From: Roseiarcus sp963755075
GTDB taxonomy: Bacteria; Pseudomonadota; Alphaproteobacteria; Rhizobiales; Beijerinckiaceae
Assembly: GCA_963755075.1 (NCBI GenBank)
Contig: CAVWKL010000196.1
Coordinates: 1 to 6,280, forward strand
DNA: 6,280 nt
Reading direction: 5' to 3'
The notes under the pieces were generated by a model. It was given only the letters and a program-made list of their open reading frames with translations. It made no database searches and had not been told where the DNA came from. Numbering within the stretch: the first letter of the stretch is position 1; every line of letters starts with the position of its first letter. Shown here one piece after another: positions 1-6,047 of the stretch. Both the position numbers and the translations under genes were made by a program.

Positions 1-204
1 CATCACGATCTGCGACAGCCCTTGCAGACGCTCGCCCTGCTGCAGGGCTTGCTCGCCAAAAAGGTGGAGGGCGACAAAGCCCAGAGTCTGGTCGGACGCA
101 TCGACGAAGCTTTGGGCGCGATGACGGGCATGCTGAATACGCTGCTCGACATCAATCAGATCGAAGTCGGCGCGGTTAAGGCCGAATCTCCGACATCTCG
201 GTGA
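1..204 (+). CDS. Histidine kinase DHp (dimerisation/phosphoacceptor) fragment, 5' truncated, ends at a frame break
   Basis: This is an internal piece of a sensor histidine kinase that enters from the left edge and reads in frame 1 to a TGA at 202-204. The first residues, HHDLRQPLQTL, form the H box. The second His (bases 4-6) is the likely autophosphorylation site, the residue that receives phosphate from ATP bound to the kinase domain. The two DHp helices follow and end in LLDINQIEVG, the usual close of helix 2. The sensor part (PAS or similar) must lie upstream of the window. After KAE the frame goes wrong: it reads SPTSR and stops, whereas one extra A near 185-187 would give EISDISVNELFDRL, which runs straight into the ATPase domain at 201. 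The TTG at 22 is inside the H box and is not a real start. This is therefore the front part of the gene continued at 201-1760. Confidence 0.85.
   Translation, partial: HHDLRQPLQTLALLQGLLAKKVEGDKAQSLVGRIDEALGAMTGMLNTLLDINQIEVGAVKAESPTSR
185..187 (+). other. Apparent one-base deletion (frame break) in the kinase gene
   Basis: The bases read GCC GAA TCT CCG ACA TCT CGG TGA in the incoming frame. Adding one A (GAA ATC TCC GAC ATC TCG GTG AAC GAG) joins the DHp helices directly to the ATPase domain with kinase-like sequence on both sides. The break therefore looks like loss of one A in a short A run. It may be a sequencing or assembly error, or a real mutation. No canonical slippery heptamer for programmed -1 frameshifting is visible here. 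Confidence 0.75.
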
Positions 205-1760
205 ACGAGCTGTTCGACCGCCTCAGGGACGAGTTGACTTACCACGCGCAGGCGGCCGGCCTCGCCCTGCGCGTATTGCCCTGCGCCTCGTCCGTTCGAA
301 GCGATCCGCGTCTGCTCGAGCAGATGATCCGCAACCTGCTGTCGAACGCGCTGAAGTACACCCAGCGCGGCAAAGTGCTCGTCGGGTGCCGTCGCCGCGG
401 GCGAAAGCTGCGCATCGAGATCTGGGACACCGGAATCGGCATCCCCACCTCGGAGCTGAGGGCGATCTTTGAGGAATACCATCAGCTCGACAACGCCGCC
501 CGTCAGCGAAGCCATGGGCTGGGTCTGGGGCTGTCCATCGTCAAGAGCTTGGGCGAACTTCTCGGCCATCGCATCAGGGTGCGCTCGCTGCACGGAAAAG
601 GTTCGGTGTTCTCGATCGAGGTCCCGCTGTCGCCAAGCGTCGCCGGATCGACCCCGGACCATCCGCTTCTCGGCTTGGACGAGGCGTCCGCGCATACGGC
701 GCCGCGCTCGGGATCGATCCTGATCGTCGAGGACGACCCGGAAGTGCGCGAGCACCTCGAACTCTTCCTCAGGGAGGAAGGCTATGACGCGGCGACCGCC
801 GTCGACGGCCCCGCCGCACTGGAACTGGCGGCGCGCAGGACGATCCGACCCGATCTCGTCCTCGCCGATTACAACCTGCCGAACGGCATGAACGGAATCG
901 AGGTTTGCCAGAAGTTGCGGCAAGAGCTCAGCCGCCCGATCCCCTTCATCATTCTCACCGGCGATATTTCGACCGAGGCCTTGCGCGACATCGCCCTTCA
1001 CGACTGCGTTCAATTCAACAAACCCGTCAAGTTGAGAGAGCTGACGCACGCGATCGACAAGCTCCTGGCGAAGCCGCCCGCCGCGCTGGCGGCGCGCCCC
1101 GTTCCGGCGGCGGAAGCTCCGACCGCTTCTCGCCGCGCCAAGGTGTTCGTCGTCGATGACGACCACCAGATTCGCGAGGCGTTGCGCGTCGTGCTGGAGG
1201 AGGACGGCCGCATCGTCGAGACCTATGCGAGCTGCGAGGCGTTTCTCTCAGCCTTTCATCCCGGTCCTTCGGCATGCCTGTTGATCAACGCCTATCTGCC
1301 GGGAATGAGCGGGCTCGAGTTGCTGCGCAAACTCCATGACGACGGCCATCGCATTCCCTCGATCATGATCACCGGCAACAGCGACGTGCCGATGGCGGTC
1401 GAGGCGATGAAGGCGGGCGCGCTGGATTTCATCGAAAAGCCGATCGGCGGCGAGGAGCTGATCGCCAGCATCGAGCGGGCCCTCGAACTGTCGCAAGATT
1501 CGAGCAAGTTGCAGGAATGGCGGGAGTCGGCGGCGACCCACCTCGCCGGTCTGACGCCGCGACAGCGCGAGGTGATGGAACGGGTTCTCGCTGGCCACCC
1601 CAGCAAGAACATCGCCGCCGACCTCGGCATCAGCCAACGCACCGTCGAGAACCATCGCGCCTCGATCATGAAGAGAACCGGCTCGAAGTCGCTTCCCGCG
1701 CTGGCCCGGCTGGCGCTCGTGGCGGCGGGCGGGGCGGCCGAGCCCGGGCAAGCGCCTTAA
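201..1760 (+). CDS. Hybrid histidine kinase, C-terminal part: HATPase_c - receiver - receiver - LuxR HTH
   Basis: Signalling protein that combines a kinase core with its own DNA-binding output. Residues are numbered from the GTG at 201. The ATPase domain (about 1-143) has the N box NLLSNALKYT (45-54), G1 box DTGIGI (76-81), F box IFEEYHQL and G2 box GLGLGLS (106-112). Receiver 1 (about 171-290) is complete: acidic pocket E177/D178/D179, phosphoacceptor D223, T253, K274. Receiver 2 (about 313-430) resembles FixJ and keeps D319-D321, T391 and K413, but has N363 in place of the phosphoacceptor Asp. The LuxR/FixJ helix-turn-helix covers about 451-507 (LTPRQREVM, then ISQRTVENHR). An Ala/Pro-rich linker (about 291-311) joins the receivers. 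GTG 201 has no ribosome binding site and overlaps the preceding TGA as GTGA, so it is probably not a native start; the gene most likely continues from 1-204 across a one-base frame break. Targets are unknown. Confidence 0.9.
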   Translation: MNELFDRLRDELTYHAQAAGLALRVLPCASSVRSDPRLLEQMIRNLLSNALKYTQRGKVLVGCRRRGRKLRIEIWDTGIGIPTSELRAIFEEYHQLDNAARQRSHGLGLGLSIVKSLGELLGHRIRVRSLHGKGSVFSIEVPLSPSVAGSTPDHPLLGLDEASAHTAPRSGSILIVEDDPEVREHLELFLREEGYDAATAVDGPAALELAARRTIRPDLVLADYNLPNGMNGIEVCQKLRQELSRPIPFIILTGDISTEALRDIALHDCVQFNKPVKLRELTHAIDKLLAKPPAALAARPVPAAEAPTASRRAKVFVVDDDHQIREALRVVLEEDGRIVETYASCEAFLSAFHPGPSACLLINAYLPGMSGLELLRKLHDDGHRIPSIMITGNSDVPMAVEAMKAGALDFIEKPIGGEELIASIERALELSQDSSKLQEWRESAATHLAGLTPRQREVMERVLAGHPSKNIAADLGISQRTVENHRASIMKRTGSKSLPALARLALVAAGGAAEPGQAP

Positions 1761-1927
1761 GGGGAGACGCGCTTTCGCTAGGTGAATGCCGAGGCTTGCA
1801 GGGGGCTTCGCCTCGTCTACGGTGCAGCGATCGCAGCAAAGTCCGGTCAACGGTTTCGACAACGAGCAAAGCCATCACGCTCCCCCTGTCGCCGAGGCCA
1901 GAGGCGCGGTCGCCACGGAGACAAGCA

Positions 1928-2161
1928 ATGAACGCCGTTGATCCCAGAGACCCTCTGCAGAAAAAGCAATTCAAGGCTTCGATTACCGACGCGATCGCGA
2001 GGGAGATCGACGGGTCGGATCGTATTGATATCGCCAAGAGAGTTGACGATTTGTATGAGCGGCTCTTGCTCAAGGCGGTCGTTTTTTCGCACATCCCGTC
2101 TCTCACCGCCGGCATGGTCAGAAGAGACGTGCGGGCGTCGACAGCGAGTCACTTTGCATAG
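1928..2161 (+). CDS. Small hypothetical protein, 77 aa
   Basis: I do not recognise this protein. The ATG at 1928 is chosen because GGAG (1917-1920) precedes it by 7 bases; the frame is open further upstream, but that part is Arg-rich shadow sequence overlapping the kinase gene. The product is soluble, charged and mostly helical in appearance. It has no signal peptide or membrane segment and no cysteine. Residues about 12-50 look like amphipathic helix with many charged residues (KKQFKASITDAIAREIDG, then RIDIAKRVDDLYERLLLKAV), followed by a more hydrophobic stretch and the end HFA. It starts 167 bases after the kinase gene on the same strand, so it could share a transcript or have its own promoter; no convincing promoter is visible. 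It could be a small regulatory or adaptor protein, but no function is assigned. Confidence 0.65.
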   Translation: MNAVDPRDPLQKKQFKASITDAIAREIDGSDRIDIAKRVDDLYERLLLKAVVFSHIPSLTAGMVRRDVRASTASHFA

Positions 2162-2270
2162 CGTGACAAGCCTTTGCGCGATCGGCGCCCGCACGGGGCC
2201 GAGAAGCAAGCGACGCTCTATGCCAAGTCTCATTGACGCCGACTCATCGAGCAAAGCTCTCAGAACCTGA

Positions 2271-2307
2271 CGCCGTCATGGCCGGACTTGTTTCGGCCTT
2301 GACGGCG
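2271..2307. terminator. Strong hairpin in the convergent gap, possible bidirectional terminator
   Basis: CGCCGTCA (2271-2278) pairs with TGACGGCG (2300-2307). After a T/T mismatch, GGCCG (2280-2284) pairs with CGGCC (2294-2298) around a 9-base loop. It lies between two genes that face each other (ends at 2161 and 2350), where a shared terminator is expected. There is no clear T run on either side, so an intrinsic terminator is not proven. The remainder of 2162-2349 shows nothing else recognisable. Confidence 0.45.
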
Positions 2308-2349
2308 ACGGTGCGCCTGCCGATGGGTCACGCTCATTGGGAGTTGGCG

Positions 2350-2568
2350 TTAGGCCGGCCTTTTGTTGCGCGGAAAGTATCGAAACGGATCGACCCGGCC
2401 GCCGAAGCCGCGCCGTTCAAGCCGTCCTTCTCCGGCCAGCCCCACAAGCGACGGGCTCACCAGCTGTTGGATGGCCTCGGCTCCAAACAGGGAACGCGCG
2501 ATCTCCGGCGCCGTCAGGCCTGGCGTGCGCGCAATAAGGGCTTCGACGTTTCCGTAGGTTGGCGCCAT
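2350..2568 (-). CDS. Small winged-helix-like protein, 72 aa
   Basis: A 72-residue protein that looks like a compact winged-helix fold. PGLTAPEIARSLFG (residues 16-29) reads as the first helices of a helix-turn-helix. QQLVSPSLVGLAGEGRLERR (34-53) fits the recognition helix followed by the start of the wing, and GGRVDPFRYF (56-65) fits the second wing strand. Similar short proteins are common as uncharacterised genes in Rhizobiales; this placement comes from my reading of the pattern, not from a search. The ATG at 2568 is preceded by a near-perfect AGGAGG with about 5 bases spacing, which decides the start over longer upstream readings. It lies 100 bases downstream of the GlsB-type gene on the same strand and may be co-transcribed with it, with a hairpin in between. 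DNA binding is inferred; the target is unknown. It could also be a protein-protein adaptor. Confidence 0.75.
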   Translation of the reverse strand: MAPTYGNVEALIARTPGLTAPEIARSLFGAEAIQQLVSPSLVGLAGEGRLERRGFGGRVDPFRYFPRNKRPA

Positions 2569-2593
2569 GTTCGCCTCCTGTTGTTTGCCCCGC

Positions 2594-2609
2594 GCGCCGC
2601 AAGCGGCGC
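2594..2609 (-). other. GC-rich hairpin with CUUG tetraloop between two - strand genes
   Basis: On the - strand GCGCCG-CTTG-CGGCGC forms a perfect 6-bp stem closed by a CUUG loop. An alternative, longer fold pairs CCCGCGC (2589-2595) with GCGCGGG (2614-2620) around GCCGC/GCGGC. It lies after the GlsB-type gene and about 25 bases before the start codon of the winged-helix gene. No T run follows, so it may be an mRNA-stabilising or processing element, or a weak terminator, rather than a classic intrinsic terminator. Confidence 0.4.
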
Positions 2610-2668
2610 CATAGCGCGGGCGTCCGTCGACCGCGAGCGGGACGCGATCCTCCCCGAGCCGCCTCGCG

Positions 2669-2968
2669 CTACCGGCGCCAGCCCCAGCGGTGTCCCCATC
2701 CGCCTCTCCAGCGGCCCCTGCCGCGGACGAATCGAAGGACCAGGAGAAGCAACAGCGCGCCGACCGTGGCGTTGATGATCGCGGCGATAATGCCCAGGCC
2801 AAGGTGAATGTTGAGTTGGGGCAGCAGCCATTCGCCGATGAAGGCTCCAATGACGCCGATGATGAGGTCGTTGACGAGCCCGTATCCGGTGCCTCGGACG
2901 ATCTCGCCAGCCAACCATCCCGCGATGAGGCCGACCGCGAGGATGACGATTAGGCTTTCACTCTGCAT
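2669..2968 (-). CDS. GlsB/YeaQ/YmgE-type (transglycosylase-associated) inner-membrane stress protein
   Basis: A 99-residue integral membrane protein of the Transgly_assoc type, a family induced by stress in many bacteria but without a firmly known biochemical role. Three hydrophobic segments are visible: about 5-23 (SLIVILAVGLIAGWLAGEIV), about 33-50 (NDLIIGVIGAFIGEWLL) and about 56-81. The family Gly pattern is clear (GLIAGWLAG, GVIGAFIG, ATVGA). The ATG at 2968 is preceded by GGAGG about 5 bases upstream, supporting this start. The family is usually near 80-85 residues. Here residues 82-99 form an extra tail of Arg, Trp and Gly (RGRGRWRGGWGHRWGWRR: seven Arg, four Trp, six Gly, one His), probably facing one side of the membrane. 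The gene has its own upstream gap of 221 bases, with a TAGAAT (3014-3009) that could be a -10 box but lacks a good -35. Confidence 0.88.
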   Translation of the reverse strand: MQSESLIVILAVGLIAGWLAGEIVRGTGYGLVNDLIIGVIGAFIGEWLLPQLNIHLGLGIIAAIINATVGALLLLLVLRFVRGRGRWRGGWGHRWGWRR

Positions 2969-3029
2969 GACGCCCTCCGAAGGGTCTTCACGGCGCGAAC
3001 CGCCGTCGATTCTATTGGCGCTAGCATAG

Positions 3030-3054
3030 GGGCGCTGGACGCCGTCCGGCGCCC
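3030..3054. terminator. 11-bp hairpin between the kinase-like gene and the GlsB-type gene
   Basis: GGGCGCTGGAC (3030-3040) pairs with GTCCGGCGCCC (3044-3054), including one G-T pair, around a 3-base loop. It lies in the 221-base gap downstream of the kinase-like gene stop (3190) and upstream of the GlsB-type start (2968). It could end transcription of the right-hand cluster, though no T run follows on the - strand. A second, smaller hairpin (GACCGC 3103-3108 with GCGGTC 3113-3118, 4-base loop) lies in the same gap. Nothing else was recognised in 2969-3189. Confidence 0.4.
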
Positions 3055-3189
3055 TCGGAATCTACGCACTCAGGCGCGGCGGCGCTTTCACGGTCCCGGC
3101 GCGACCGCCTTCGCGGTCTTATGTTCGCTTGAGATCGCCAGCCGTCGATTTCACCGGCGCGCGGCGCCGCCCGCCGAGGTCGACCCTCG

Positions 3190-3792
3190 TCAGGGCCGGA
3201 CGCCTTGCGCGGCGAGCGCCTGCCGAATGCGTTCGGCCAGAACGTCCGGCGGATCGCTCCCATCGAGGATCAGAGCGGCGGTCGGGGCGATTTTTTCGCG
3301 CTGGGCCAGATACATCGAACGAACGATGGGATAGTTGGCGAGGTATTGCCTTTGCCATTTGAGGAAATCGCGCGCCGCTTGCGGCCCTTGTTCCCGCTGC
3401 GCCAGTTCGGTGAACGCGAGCATCGCGCGCGACAGGCCGATGTCCAGCGGCGTGTCGAGCCAGACGAGAAGATCGATAAAGGCGCCGGTCGCCCGGTGAA
3501 GCCGTCCGAATGGCGTTTCGAACACGACCAACGGGCGCGACCCTTCATCCCATGGCCTCGTGGTCTCCCGCCTCAGTTCGCCGACGAGTTCCCCATGATC
3601 GAACTCGTTCGGGTCGCCCCCGCGCGCAAACCAATCGCGGACTTGCGCCTCCGACATTCGCGTCAGCGGTTGATAGCGATCGTAGTAGACGACGCGAGCT
3701 TGCCGATATCGACGTCTCAGCAGATGCGTCAGCGTCGTTTTGCCGGCGCCTGGGGCGCCCGACAGGCCCAGCACAAAGGCGCGGTCATCCAT
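3190..3792 (-). CDS. Small P-loop kinase-like ATPase (uridine kinase-like fold)
   Basis: A 200-residue P-loop NTPase. The Walker A motif GAPGAGKTT is at residues 12-20, right after the first hydrophobic strand FVLGLS. YYDRYQPL (36-43) followed by DPNEFDHGELV (60-70) recalls the substrate-site region of uridine kinase/phosphoribulokinase-like enzymes. VVFETPFG (89-96) fits the Walker B strand, and LLVWLDTPLDIGLSRAM (108-124) fits the strand and Arg-bearing helix typical of small nucleoside/nucleotide-type kinases. The likely role is phosphoryl transfer from ATP to a small molecule or other acceptor; the substrate cannot be read from the sequence. The start at ATG 3792 lies just before the Walker strand, as in the family, although its ribosome binding site is weak. 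It begins 35 bases after the oxygenase stop, so co-transcription and possibly coupled translation are likely. Longer upstream readings overlap the oxygenase and are rejected. Confidence 0.8.
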   Translation of the reverse strand: MDDRAFVLGLSGAPGAGKTTLTHLLRRRYRQARVVYYDRYQPLTRMSEAQVRDWFARGGDPNEFDHGELVGELRRETTRPWDEGSRPLVVFETPFGRLHRATGAFIDLLVWLDTPLDIGLSRAMLAFTELAQREQGPQAARDFLKWQRQYLANYPIVRSMYLAQREKIAPTAALILDGSDPPDVLAERIRQALAAQGVRP

Positions 3793-3827
3793 AGCGTCTG
3801 GCCCGCTCTCGCCTCGCGGAACCTTGT

Positions 3828-4499
3828 TCAAGGGTCCGCGCCTGCGACAAAGGCGTTGAAGGCCAGCGAACGTCGCTCTCCCGATCCGCGGAACGGCTCG
3901 GCGCCGTGCAGCAGCCAGCCGGGGAAAATATAGAAGTCTCCGACGCGCGGCTTGAAGCTGACGAGCGACTTGGCGAAACTCTGTTTTCCCCCGATCAGGA
4001 AGTTGATGTAGCCGGCTTGCCGACCGGAAATATAGGTCTTTTGCTCCTCTTCGTCTTCGCGATCGAGCTTGGGGGTTCTGAGATAGAGCACGCCGGAAAT
4101 ATCGCCCGAATGGAAATGCACCGGGCTCGGCGTTCCGGCGCGCTGGCTGACGATCCACACGACGTCGATCGCGATACGCGTGGGGGCAAGCCCGTCGACC
4201 CCTGAGACATAACGGCGAATGAGCGATTCGATCTGCCCTCCGAGCGACTGATCGCCGTCCTCGAAGACCACCTCGCGGGGCAAGAGGAACTCCGAGGCGA
4301 CCTCCTCGCGAATCTGCCGATCGGCGTAATGGTTGATCCGCTCGACCACGGCCTCCGTCATCTCGGCCTTGCCGATCATCGGCCCGAACGGCGAGAACAG
4401 ATCGAGGCGCGGGACGCCCAAGTCGCTGGCGCATGCTACGGGCGCGGCCTCGTATTTCCTCAGCGCCCTCGTCTTGGCGCTCGCCTTCTCCGCACCCAT
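3828..4499 (-). CDS. Putative 2OG-Fe(II) oxygenase (PF13759/TIGR02466-like)
   Basis: A 223-residue non-heme iron oxygenase that would use 2-oxoglutarate and O2, usually to hydroxylate a substrate. The double-stranded beta-helix core carries VHFHSGDISGVLYL (127-140), which supplies the proximal iron ligands (candidates H130 and D133, with H128 adjacent). PGWLLHGAEPF (193-203) holds the distal His H198, and ERRSLAFN (208-215) holds the 2-oxoglutarate-binding Arg, best aligned as R209. SGVLYL, FPGWLLH and the R-x-S-x-x-FN ending match the family I know as 2OG-FeII_Oxy_5. The first 30 residues are variable. The ATG at 4499 has a purine-rich AGGGGAAGG just upstream. The substrate is unknown. It lies 84 bases downstream of the RTX-like gene and 35 bases upstream of the kinase-like gene, all on the same strand, suggesting an operon. 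Confidence 0.85.
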   Translation of the reverse strand: MGAEKASAKTRALRKYEAAPVACASDLGVPRLDLFSPFGPMIGKAEMTEAVVERINHYADRQIREEVASEFLLPREVVFEDGDQSLGGQIESLIRRYVSGVDGLAPTRIAIDVVWIVSQRAGTPSPVHFHSGDISGVLYLRTPKLDREDEEEQKTYISGRQAGYINFLIGGKQSFAKSLVSFKPRVGDFYIFPGWLLHGAEPFRGSGERRSLAFNAFVAGADP

Positions 4500-4521
4500 C
4501 GCCTTCCCCTGACGCTCGCAA

Positions 4522-4553
4522 GACGCCGCGTCGCGCCGAGGGGCGACGGCGTC
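4522..4553 (-). other. Hairpin between the RTX-like gene and the oxygenase gene
   Basis: GACGCC (4522-4527) pairs with GGCGTC (4548-4553), and GTCGC (4530-4534) pairs with GCGAC (4543-4547), with a two-base bulge and an 8-base loop. It lies in the 84-base gap after the RTX-like stop codon. Only TCTTGC follows on the - strand, so it may be a partial terminator or an mRNA-stability element that sets unequal expression of the RTX protein and the enzymes behind it. Confidence 0.35.
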
Positions 4554-4583
4554 AAAACGGAGCCGCTCGATCCCGCGCTCGCC

Positions 4584-6047
4584 TCACACGTCGAACCACT
4601 TCGACGCCGCCGCTCGCCCCAGCTGACGGAGCGTTCCCGGCCACGACGACGGCGACGCGGTCGCGGCGGCGGTCTCGATCGACCCGAAGGCGTGCGCCGA
4701 CTTAGGCGTCGCCTCGGCGCCGCCGTCGACGACGATCGTCAGGCGCTCCGGATCGCGCTCGACGAATGCGCCTTGCGCTTCGTCGAACAGCCAGGTTCGC
4801 GCGCTCGCCGCGGTCACGCCGGCCAAGTCCGAAACCTTGATCACGATCTCGCTCTCGCGGATCGCGCGAATGACGTCGTCCGGCGTGGCCGCCGGGCGAA
4901 CGCCGGCAATCCCGGACGCGGCGTTCGCGGCGCCGCTCGGCGCGGCCGACCAAGCGACCTGTTCGACGGCGCCGGGCAAGGTCGGCGCGATCGCAGCCGC
5001 CTCGAACAGCGGGCCGATAATATCGAGGCCGGCGTCGTCGGCGAGCGCCGTCCCGTCGAATGCGTCGGCCTCGTCCTCGCCCGAGGAGGCGTAGGTCGCC
5101 GCGGCGACGAAGCCGATGATGGGCGCCGGCAAAGCCGCCGAGAGCAGGGCGCCGAGCGACGTCTTCGACGCGCCGGTGAGGCTCAAGGTCGGGGCGTCAG
5201 GGTCCAGCGGGGAAATCGACGTCGCAGCGAAATACGAGGCCCCTCCGCCGGTCGCGCTCGGCGCCGGAGGAGACGTATTCTCGAAGATGACGGGCGGCGT
5301 GACGACGAGAGTCGGCTTCTGGTTGTCGACAATCGGGGCCGCGAGCATGCCGGTTGCGAGGACGCTGCCGAACGTCGGCGTCGAGGACGACGGCCAGCTC
5401 ACCAGCAACATCGCGCTGCCGGCGCCGTCGTTGAGGGCGGATTCGGCGATGTTGGCTCCGCCGCCGGAGATGAAGGTGTCGGTGGCGCGGTTGAAGGCCA
5501 CATAGTTGACGCCGGCGCCGCCAGTGATGGTGTTGAAACCCCACCCGCCGGAAATCTCGTCTGTGCCCTTGCCCTTGATCGTGATCGTGTCGTCGCCGAT
5601 TTCGCCGAAAATCACGTTATTGCCGGCGCCGCCGATGATCGTGTCGGCGTCGATCCCGAACGTCGGCCTGCTGGCGACGTCGGCGGTCCACGGTTGGAGC
5701 GCGCCGAAGGGGCCGAACCCATAGACGTAGTTGAAGTTGGCGGTGGACGTCCCGCCGGGCTCGCCCGACGCATAGGCGAAGAACGAAGTGACCACTCCCG
5801 ACGAGGCGCTGAGTTGCGGCAAGAGGACCGCCAGTTGGCCGTAAACGTGGTCGCTCCCCGCGCCGGTGTTGATGGCGTCGCTGTCGATCTTGATGCTGCT
5901 CGCCCCGCCGTTGAACACGTACCCGCCGGCGCTCGACCAATCGGTCGCCTTGCTTGCGGCGAGGGTCGCCGTGACCCCCCACGAGGCCGCGGTTGCGGCG
6001 GCCACCGAGGAGGCTCCGAGGAACAGGCGGTCGATCACCGTATCCAT
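4584..6047 (-). CDS. RTX-like calcium-binding, probably secreted protein
   Basis: A 487-residue acidic protein, rich in Ala, Gly, Ser and Thr, with no cysteine, as is typical of type I-secreted RTX proteins. Residues about 130-185 hold RTX-type nonapeptide repeats (GGAGNNVIF, GEIGDDTIT, a degenerate IKGKGTDEIS, GGWGFNTIT, GGAGVNYVA), which bind Ca2+ in a beta-roll. An isolated copy, TGAGSDHVYG, is at 61-70 and an ISGGGAN at 193-199. The N-terminal part (1-30) is a helix without a cleavable Sec signal. The middle (about 240-390) is low-complexity Pro/Ala/Ser/Thr, and 390-445 looks like a small folded domain (DDVIRAIRESEIVIKVSDLA...). The C-terminus ends KWFDV, an acidic-hydrophobic ending compatible with a type I signal. 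The start is uncertain: ATG 6047 is the first in-frame ATG of sensible sequence, but ATG 6111 becomes possible if one extra C at 6059-6061 is removed. It heads the right-hand cluster. Exact function (adhesin, surface-layer or enzyme) is unknown. Confidence 0.75.
   Translation of the reverse strand: MDTVIDRLFLGASSVAAATAASWGVTATLAASKATDWSSAGGYVFNGGASSIKIDSDAINTGAGSDHVYGQLAVLLPQLSASSGVVTSFFAYASGEPGGTSTANFNYVYGFGPFGALQPWTADVASRPTFGIDADTIIGGAGNNVIFGEIGDDTITIKGKGTDEISGGWGFNTITGGAGVNYVAFNRATDTFISGGGANIAESALNDGAGSAMLLVSWPSSSTPTFGSVLATGMLAAPIVDNQKPTLVVTPPVIFENTSPPAPSATGGGASYFAATSISPLDPDAPTLSLTGASKTSLGALLSAALPAPIIGFVAAATYASSGEDEADAFDGTALADDAGLDIIGPLFEAAAIAPTLPGAVEQVAWSAAPSGAANAASGIAGVRPAATPDDVIRAIRESEIVIKVSDLAGVTAASARTWLFDEAQGAFVERDPERLTIVVDGGAEATPKSAHAFGSIETAAATASPSSWPGTLRQLGRAAASKWFDV

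Noticed and set aside
156..1166. Long open frame on the - strand opposite the kinase gene
   Set aside because: Arg-rich, no domain pattern, lies opposite strongly recognisable kinase and receiver domains; a GC-rich shadow.
1790..1815. CGAGGC/GCCTCG inverted repeat after the kinase gene
   Set aside because: Only 6 bp with a 14-base loop and no T run; too weak to call a terminator. Nothing else recognised in 1761-1927.
3009..3014. TAGAAT as -10 box for the GlsB-type gene
   Set aside because: The -10 match is fair, but no -35-like sequence lies 16-18 bases upstream, where a hairpin stem sits instead; kept only as a remark.
3190..4521. Reading the kinase-like protein from a start at 4521 (443 aa)
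   Set aside because: The extra 243 residues are Arg-rich shadow of the oxygenase gene; the Walker A strand begins right after ATG 3792.
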